Assembly (NCBI GenBank): GCA_963702195.1
Contig: OY969725.1
Location: 2,914,001 to 2,978,000, forward strand
DNA: 64,000 bases
Reading direction: 5' to 3'
From: AC-56 sp963702195
GTDB lineage: Bacteria; Actinomycetota; Thermoleophilia; Solirubrobacterales; 70-9
Every line of letters starts with the position of its first letter. Positions within the stretch are counted from its first letter, which is position 1. This document shows, in pieces, positions 59,245 through 64,000 of this stretch. The notes under the pieces were generated by a model. It was not told the DNA's origin and did not search any database. It saw only the letters and a program-made list of their open reading frames with translations. A program made the position numbers and the translations under genes.

Positions 59245-59261
59245 GGGGCCTTTTTCGCCCC
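59245..59261 (-). terminator. Hairpin downstream of the P450 gene
   Basis: On the minus strand GGGGC-GAAAAAG-GCCCC lies six bases past the P450 stop, followed by TTGC. The stem is five pairs and the following T-run is weak, so this is a moderate terminator candidate. Confidence 0.5.
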
Positions 59262-59267
59262 GCTCGG

Positions 59268-60671
59268 CTAGAGCACCAGCATCGGCAGGCCGCCACGAGG
59301 CGAGAGCGTCGGCATCTGGCGGATCCGCATGTCGCGGCCCGGCTCCAGATCGAGGCGGAAACGGCGCAGGATCGCTGCCGCGACGGCGCGGATCTCGAGC
59401 TCGCCGAACCGCATGCCGATGCAGATTCGAGGCCCCGCGCCAAACGGAACGTAGGCACCCTTCGGCAGCTTCGCCTTCTCCTCCGCGGCGAAGCGCTCCG
59501 GGTTGAAGGCGTGGGGGTCCGGAAAGACGTCGGGCAGCCTGTGGCTGGCCCAGGAGGAGTAGTTGACCGGCAGCTCGGCCGGGATGCGGTAGCCGCCGAA
59601 TTCGAAGTCGGTGTTCGACCTGCGCGGACCGATCCAGGCGGGCGGGTAGAGGCGGAGCGTCTCCTGCACCGCCAGGTCGAGGTCGGGCATCTCCGTCAAG
59701 AGCTGCGTCGCGTCGGGCGCATCGTCCCCGGCCACGCGATCACGCTCGGTCGCGAGGCGATCGGCCCACTCCGGATGCCGCGCGAGCTCGTAGAAGAGGA
59801 AGGCGACGGTCGAGGTGGTGGTGTCGTGACCGGCGAACAGGAGCGTGAGGATCTGGTCGCGCACCTGCTCGTCGGTGAAGCGGTCGCCCTCGCCGTCCTC
59901 GGCCTCGATCAGCAGGCCGAGGATGTCCTCCCCGGCGTCGCCCTCCCGGCGGCGGCGCGCGATCTCGCCGAGGATGATCCCGTCGAGAGTCCGCCGCACG
60001 CGGCGTAGACGCGAGAACGGGCTGCCGGGGCCGCGCAGCACCTGGAGCCAGTACTCGCGCTCATAGAAGGAGAGCCCGCGCTCGAACGTGGCCGCGACGT
60101 CCACGCCGGCCCGGTCGGGGTCGAGCCCGAACAGCGCGCGCATCGCGACGCGCATGGTGACGTGGCGGGTCCAGTCGTAGAGGTCGACGCCCATGCCGGG
60201 CCGCCAGCCCTCGAGCGCGCGCTCGGCCTCCTCGCTCATCACGTGCGCGGCGGTGGCGATCCGCTCGCGGTGGAAGACGGGCAGCATGATCTCGCGGGCG
60301 CGGTCGTGGTAGGCGCCGTCCGTCGTCAGCAGGCCGTCGCCGATCAACGGGATCAGGTCGCCGAGGCTGCCGTCGCGCCAGCGGAACTTGTCCCGATCCG
60401 TGACCAGCATGAAGCGGTTGGCCTCCGGACCGAGCATGAAGACGTGGATCGCGTGGAAGATCCGGATCGCGAACACCGGCCCGTGCTCCTCGTAGGCGGC
60501 GAGCAGCACCGAGAGCGGGTCGCGCCGCATCCGCTCGGTGCGCGAGATGCTGGGGAGCTTGCCGCCGGGCGGCAGCTCCCCCCCCTTGGTCGCCCGGCGC
60601 TCGGCGCCCAGGTCCTCACGGATCCGGGCAAGCGGGTTGGTCGTCGGCGCGGGCGGGACGCTCAGCGGCAC
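59268..60671 (-). CDS. Cytochrome P450
   Basis: A 467-residue soluble P450 monooxygenase. I-helix oxygen-activation motif AGHDTTTSTVAFLFYELAR, K-helix ETLRLYPP (ExxR), PERF-like FNPERFAAEEK, and heme ligand loop FGAGPRICIGMRFGELEI with the axial Cys. ISRTERMRRDPLSVLLAAYEE is the usual N-terminal region. GTG 60671 lies six bases from TAACCT (60678-60683), a leaderless signature. No ferredoxin or reductase gene is adjacent. Substrate is unknown. Confidence 0.92.
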   Translation of the reverse strand: MPLSVPPAPTTNPLARIREDLGAERRATKGGELPPGGKLPSISRTERMRRDPLSVLLAAYEEHGPVFAIRIFHAIHVFMLGPEANRFMLVTDRDKFRWRDGSLGDLIPLIGDGLLTTDGAYHDRAREIMLPVFHRERIATAAHVMSEEAERALEGWRPGMGVDLYDWTRHVTMRVAMRALFGLDPDRAGVDVAATFERGLSFYEREYWLQVLRGPGSPFSRLRRVRRTLDGIILGEIARRRREGDAGEDILGLLIEAEDGEGDRFTDEQVRDQILTLLFAGHDTTTSTVAFLFYELARHPEWADRLATERDRVAGDDAPDATQLLTEMPDLDLAVQETLRLYPPAWIGPRRSNTDFEFGGYRIPAELPVNYSSWASHRLPDVFPDPHAFNPERFAAEEKAKLPKGAYVPFGAGPRICIGMRFGELEIRAVAAAILRRFRLDLEPGRDMRIRQMPTLSPRGGLPMLVL

Positions 60672-60747
60672 GGCCCTAGGTTAGACCGCCCTGGCCAGCT
60701 GGCCAAATTCTCGGCCGGCGCTCGGCACACCCGGTTGCGCGAAAACG

Positions 60748-60825
60748 CCGGCAATGAGGGCAGGCGCCCGGAGGTGATTGCCGGGTCAACGCAATCTGCG
60801 TCCGGAAAGCGGACGTGGATTGCGT
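60748..60825. other. Tandem stem-loops in the P450/siroheme divergent gap
   Basis: CCGGCAAT (60748-60755) pairs with ATTGCCGG (60777-60784), enclosing a nested GGGC/GCCC. Right after it, a 15-16-base stem (60789-60804 with 60810-60825) surrounds GAAAG with two G-T pairs. A third short CCCGG/CCGGG pair follows near 60870. Both flanking genes appear leaderless from promoters that exclude this DNA, so it is either an unannotated RNA or a DNA-level signal. Confidence 0.5.
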
Positions 60826-60969
60826 CGAAGCGGCATTAACCCTGGGTCAAGTGAATCTGTTCCCGGTTTCCGGGACTGGACTCACTCGATCCGGCATGGG
60901 CCTGCCCCTCATTGCCGTCGTTTTTCGCCGATGGGCCGGCGGCGACCAGCCTCCTCTACGCTCTGGAGG

Positions 60970-61716
60970 ATGCCCGCCCAGGCCTACGCAGGCAAGGAGT
61001 GCGTGTGCCAGCTCCGCAAGGGGATCTGCGATCAGTCGTGCGTGCGCGACATGCTCTCGACGCCGCTCTACATCGCCTGCCTTCGCCTCTCCGGCCGGCC
61101 GTGCCTGGTCGTGGGCGGCGGCGCGGTCGGGCTCGAGAAGGTCGAGGGGCTCCTCGCCTGCGACGGCGACGCGACGCTGGTGTCCCCCGACGCGGTACCC
61201 GAGCTGCAGGACTACGCCCGCGAGGGCTCGATCCGCTGGGAGCGGCGCGAGTTCACGGACTCCGACCTCGACGCGAAGTTCCTGGCGATCGCGGCGACCA
61301 GCATCACCGACGTCAACATCTCCGTCTACGAGGGGGCGGAGCGCCGCGCGATGCTCTGCAACGTCGTCGACGTGCCGCCGCTCTGCAACTTCATCCTGCC
61401 GGCGATCGTCCGCACCGGGCCGCTGGCGATCGCGATCTCGACCGCCGGCGCCTCACCCGCGCTCGCCAAGCGGATGAAGCGCGAGATCGCCGAGACATAC
61501 GGTGAGCCGTACGCGCGGCTCGCCGTGGTGCTCAACGACGCCCGGGGCTGGGCGAAGGCGACGCTGCCGACCTATCAGGACCGCAAGGAGTTCTTCGAGG
61601 GAATCGTCAACGGCGATCCCGACCCGGTCGAGCTGATCCGCGCCGGGCGCGAGGACGACGTCCGCGAGCTGATCGAGGCCGCCAAGGAGTCCCACGCCGC
61701 GCCGACCGCGAGCTGA
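60970..61716 (+). CDS. Precorrin-2 dehydrogenase / siroheme synthase N-terminal domain (Met8-like)
   Basis: A 248-residue NAD-dependent dehydrogenase that oxidises precorrin-2 to sirohydrochlorin on the way to siroheme. It has CLVVGGGAVGLEKVEGLLA (GGGxVxxxK), FLAIAATSITDVN, LCNVVDVPPLCNFILPAIV and AISTAGASPALAKRMKREI. There is no methyltransferase domain. The first 27 residues carry four Cys (CxC, x6, C, x3, C) before MLSTPLYI, an unusual addition. ATG 60970 is seven bases from TACGCT (60957-60962). The stop overlaps the next ATG (TGATG). Confidence 0.85.
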   Translation: MPAQAYAGKECVCQLRKGICDQSCVRDMLSTPLYIACLRLSGRPCLVVGGGAVGLEKVEGLLACDGDATLVSPDAVPELQDYAREGSIRWERREFTDSDLDAKFLAIAATSITDVNISVYEGAERRAMLCNVVDVPPLCNFILPAIVRTGPLAIAISTAGASPALAKRMKREIAETYGEPYARLAVVLNDARGWAKATLPTYQDRKEFFEGIVNGDPDPVELIRAGREDDVRELIEAAKESHAAPTAS

Positions 61717-62708
61717 TGCAGTACCGGCGCCTCGGCACATCGCAGATCGAGGTCTCAGAGATCGCGATGGGCTCGTGGCTGACCTACGGCGGCGGGGTCG
61801 AACGCGAGCAGACCGAAGCCTGCACCCGCGCCGCGTTCGATACCGGCATCAACCTCTTCGACACGGCGAACGTCTACGGGTCCGGTGCGGCCGAGTCGGT
61901 CTGGGGCGAGATCCTCAACGACTACCCGCGTGAGTCCTACGTGCTCGCGACCAAGCTCTACTTCCCGATGTCGGAGACCGACCGCGGCCTGTCCCGCGAG
62001 CAGATCCACAAGCAGCTCGACGCGTCGCTCGAGCGGCTCCAGACCGACTACATCGACCTCTACCAGTGCCACCGCCCCGACCCGGAGACGCCGATCGAGG
62101 AGACGATGGAGGCGCTGACCGAAGTCGTCGAGGCGGGCAAGGTAAGGGAGATCGGGTTCTCCGAGTGGACCGTGGAGCAGGTCCGGGCGAGCCTCGAGGT
62201 CCCCGGCACGAGGGACTTCGTCTCCTCGCAGCCGCAGTACAACATGATCTGGCGGGCTCCTGAGGCCCAGCTGATCCGCTTCTGCGCCGAGCGCGGGATC
62301 TCCCAGATCGTCTGGTCTCCACTCGCCCAGGGGGTGCTCACGGGCAAGTACAAGCCAGGTGAACCGCACCCGCCGGACTCGCGCGCAGCGAGCGACGAGA
62401 TGGGTTTCGCGATCTCCGCCTACATGGACGATGCGGTGCTCGAGGCGGTGCAACGGCTCGTGCCCATCGCGGAGGGCGCGGGGCTCAGCATGGTCGCGAT
62501 GGCGCTGGCCTGGGTCCTGCGCCACCAGAACGTCGCCTCGGCGATCATCGGCGCCTCACGCCCGGAACAGGTCCACTCCGACGTGGCGGCCTCCGGAGTC
62601 GAGCTGTCACCGGACGTCCTGGACGCACTCGACGAGGCGCTGAGCGACGTGATGATCTCGTTGCCAAAGCTGGCCGCCTTCGCCCAGGAGGGCGTCAAGC
62701 ACCGGTGA
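61716..62708 (+). CDS. Aldo/keto reductase
   Basis: A 330-residue NADPH-dependent reductase of the potassium-channel beta-subunit/YghZ-like group. The TIM-barrel residues are visible: GINLFDTANVYGSGAAESVWG (Asp and Tyr), YVLATKLYFPMSE (Lys), DLYQCHRPDPETPIEETMEAL (His), IVWSPLAQGVLTGKYKPG and the NADP loop AIIGASRPEQVHSDV. It is co-translated with the siroheme dehydrogenase gene through TGATG. The substrate is unknown; the coupling to siroheme synthesis has no obvious biochemical reason. It converges with the hemolysin III gene. Confidence 0.88.
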   Translation: MQYRRLGTSQIEVSEIAMGSWLTYGGGVEREQTEACTRAAFDTGINLFDTANVYGSGAAESVWGEILNDYPRESYVLATKLYFPMSETDRGLSREQIHKQLDASLERLQTDYIDLYQCHRPDPETPIEETMEALTEVVEAGKVREIGFSEWTVEQVRASLEVPGTRDFVSSQPQYNMIWRAPEAQLIRFCAERGISQIVWSPLAQGVLTGKYKPGEPHPPDSRAASDEMGFAISAYMDDAVLEAVQRLVPIAEGAGLSMVAMALAWVLRHQNVASAIIGASRPEQVHSDVAASGVELSPDVLDALDEALSDVMISLPKLAAFAQEGVKHR

Positions 62709-62721
62709 GATCGGCCTCGGC

Positions 62722-63561
62722 TCAGCCCGACGGCAGCGCGTAGATCGCGATCGCGGCGAAGTGCGCGGCGGCCGCGGCCAGCACCAGCACGTGGAAGATC
62801 TCGTGGTAGCCGAACACGGCCGGGTTCGGGTCCGGGCGCTGGCGCGCATAGACGATCGCACCCGTCGTGTAGAGGACCCCGCCCGCGGCGATCAGGATCC
62901 CGGCGCCGATCCCGGCGTCCACCACGATCGCCGGGAAGCCGAGCAAGCCGATCCAGCCCACCGCGAGGTAGACGATCGTCGACACCCACTTCGGCGCGTC
63001 CACCCAGATCAGCTCGACGATGATGCCCGCGATCGCACCCGCCCACACCGCGATCAGCAGCGCGCTCGCCAGCGGGCCACTCATCACCAGGAGCGCGAAC
63101 GGGGTCACGGTCCCGGCGATCAGCAGGAAGATCATCGAGTGGTCCAGCCGGCGCATCCACTTGCGGATCTCCGGCCGGCGCCAGTTGACCCGGTGGTAGA
63201 GGGCGCTCGTGCCGAGGAGCCCCGACAGGGAGATGGCGTAGATCGCCATCGCGATCCGGGCCTGGCCGGAGGGCGCGGCCCAGATCAGCGCTCCGCCCGC
63301 GACCAGGGAGATGAAGAAGGCCCACTCGTGGGTCACGCCCCGAAGGCGTGGCTTGGTGCGGGCGATGAGCTCCTCGGCGGCGGCCTTGGCCTCCGTGACG
63401 CGCTCGGTCGCGGCCGTCTTCGCCTCCGTGACGCGCTCCGTGGCGGCGCTCCTGGCCTCCGTGACCCGATCGGTCGCGGCCGCCTTGGCCTCCGACATGC
63501 GCTCGGATGCCGCCGACTTCGCGTCGGTCACCCGCTGCTGCGCTCGCTCCCGCCTGGTCAC
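62722..63561 (-). CDS. Hemolysin III / TrhA family protein with N-terminal 11-residue repeats
   Basis: A 279-residue protein. The C-terminal 210 residues are a seven-helix HlyIII/PAQR domain: VTHEWAFFISLVAGGALIW, LGTSALYHRVNW, RRLDHSMIFLLIAGTVTPF and GYHEIFHVLVLAAAAAHF with the metal-binding His/Asp set. The first 60 residues are five tandem 11-residue amphipathic units of the type AATERVTEAKT, encoded by a 33-base repeat. GTG 63561 is six bases from TATGCT (63568-63573) on the same strand, a leaderless signature, and is preferred over the upstream open frame. Confidence 0.85.
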   Translation of the reverse strand: MTRRERAQQRVTDAKSAASERMSEAKAAATDRVTEARSAATERVTEAKTAATERVTEAKAAAEELIARTKPRLRGVTHEWAFFISLVAGGALIWAAPSGQARIAMAIYAISLSGLLGTSALYHRVNWRRPEIRKWMRRLDHSMIFLLIAGTVTPFALLVMSGPLASALLIAVWAGAIAGIIVELIWVDAPKWVSTIVYLAVGWIGLLGFPAIVVDAGIGAGILIAAGGVLYTTGAIVYARQRPDPNPAVFGYHEIFHVLVLAAAAAHFAAIAIYALPSG

Positions 63562-63567
63562 CAAGCG

Positions 63568-63573
63568 AGCATA
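63568..63573 (-). promoter_or_regulatory. -10-like hexamer, hemolysin III gene
   Basis: TATGCT on the minus strand, six bases before GTG 63561. This spacing places the transcript start at or next to the start codon. Confidence 0.55.
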
Positions 63574-63666
63574 GAGAACGCGGAGGGTGCGGGCGTTACT
63601 TGGCAACGTCCACGCGCCAAACGCTACATATAGCGCCACGATGAGGAAGGAAACCGCTACCGCTAG

Positions 63667-63672
63667 TAGAAT
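63667..63672 (+). promoter_or_regulatory. -10-like hexamer, nrdR
   Basis: TAGAAT, seven bases before GTG 63680. No ribosome site is visible between them, which fits a leaderless nrdR message. Confidence 0.55.
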
Positions 63673-63679
63673 CAATGGG

Positions 63680-64000
63680 GTGGTTTGCCCCTCTTGCCGC
63701 ACTCCGACTCGCGTCCTCGAAAGCCGTCGCGCGCCCGACGGCGACGTCGTGCGGCGCCGGCGCGAGTGCCCGCAGTGCGGCCGCCGCTTCACCACCTTCG
63801 AGCGTCGCGACCCCGAGCCGGCCTTCGTGACCAAGCGCGACGGCGAGACGCAGCGCTTCGACCGGACCAAGCTCCGGGCAGCGCTTCTGGCCGCCGCCCA
63901 CAAGCGCCCGGTGACCGCCGTGGACGTGGAGACGATCGTCGACCGGATCGAGGTCGCCGCGGCGGACGCCGGCGCGCTGGAGACCAAGCGGATCGGCGAG
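63680..64000 (+). CDS. nrdR: NrdR, ribonucleotide-reductase regulator (3' truncated by window)
   Basis: The first 107 codons of NrdR, which represses ribonucleotide-reductase genes using dATP/ATP sensing. The zinc ribbon is VCPSCRTPTRVLESR with CPQCGRRFTTFERR, and the ATP-cone follows: FVTKRDGETQRFDRTKL and AAHKRPVTAVDVETIVDRIE. The start is GTG 63680, with TAGAAT seven bases upstream. The gene continues past the window edge. It is divergent from the hemolysin III gene across 118 bases. Confidence 0.92.
   Translation, partial: MVCPSCRTPTRVLESRRAPDGDVVRRRRECPQCGRRFTTFERRDPEPAFVTKRDGETQRFDRTKLRAALLAAAHKRPVTAVDVETIVDRIEVAAADAGALETKRIGE

Noticed and set aside
60748..60825. Riboswitch (cobalamin or similar) for the siroheme gene
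   Set aside because: No conserved riboswitch box recognised, and the siroheme gene seems to be transcribed from a promoter downstream of the hairpins.
63562..63675. Hydrophobic N-terminal extension of hemolysin III (membrane-helix-like) from TTG 63675
   Set aside because: It would leave five bases to the divergent nrdR start and no room for promoters; GTG 63561 has a -10 hexamer six bases upstream. Kept as a remote possibility.
1..64000. CRISPR array, insertion sequence, rRNA operon or toxin-antitoxin pair
   Set aside because: No regular spaced repeats, transposase motifs or rRNA segments were seen; the AbrB domain at 42105-42294 has no adjacent toxin gene.

Overview
The window is high-GC chromosomal DNA from an actinobacterium, most likely a deep-branching one such as Thermoleophilia/Solirubrobacterales. 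This is inferred from gene content, GTG-rich starts, many leaderless-looking promoters, numerous Sec-exported beta-propeller and hydrolase proteins, and an archaeal-looking topoisomerase I. I saw no phage, integrase, transposase or CRISPR array. The last gene, nrdR, is cut by the window edge, and the first may be cut too.

Layout. 1-11.2 kb is an exopolysaccharide locus with visibly lower GC than the rest. A minus-strand run of eight genes encodes a Wzy-like polymerase, two glycosyltransferases, a hexapeptide acyltransferase, a FemAB/GNAT-like protein and three SAM methyltransferases. It diverges from a Wzz/BY-kinase fusion gene. 11.2-15.8 kb holds a PhyH oxygenase, a secreted S15-type hydrolase and a glycerophosphodiesterase. 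15.9-21.5 kb is a seven-gene operon, mostly with 4-bp stop/start overlaps. It encodes an ArnC-like GT2, WbqC, a methyltransferase, a NeuD-like acyltransferase, a GH43/130-like propeller, an ArnE/F-like small membrane protein and a WecE-type sugar aminotransferase. It looks like a complete pathway for making, modifying and flipping a lipid-linked amino sugar. 21.6-34.7 kb carries secreted proteins, an acyl-CoA dehydrogenase, tRNA-Thr(GGT), threonine aldolase, an SDR, a trans-sulfuration enzyme and a DUF6421-like protein divergent from an Lrp/AsnC regulator.

35.3-40.5 kb is the most unusual locus. A response-regulator receiver is fused to a PIG-L/LmbE deacetylase and followed by an ATP-grasp ligase, a PHP hydrolase, a processive GT2 and a coupled 51-residue membrane protein. 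A stand-alone HPt and a stand-alone receiver lie beside it. 40.6-45.1 kb holds a methyltransferase, a PD-(D/E)XK nuclease/AbrB reading frame that runs through an intact tRNA-Tyr gene, a CsbD protein, a MerR regulator with two dyad operators, and the primary-type sigma factor. 45.2-52.5 kb holds FolE2/MptA, PgsA, type-5 uracil-DNA glycosylase, a TMEM175 channel, a permease behind a CsoR/CstR-like operator, GT2/DUF2304 genes, a GT2 that apparently starts with CTG, and tRNA-Thr(CGT). 52.5-64 kb holds a two-component system, holB, tmk, topA, a P450, a siroheme dehydrogenase, an aldo/keto reductase, hemolysin III and nrdR.

Two features cut across the window. At least fifteen genes have a TANNNT hexamer 6-9 bases before the start codon, which suggests widespread leaderless transcription and helped choose starts. 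Both tRNA-Thr genes are followed by copies of one 58-base palindromic repeat of unknown function.
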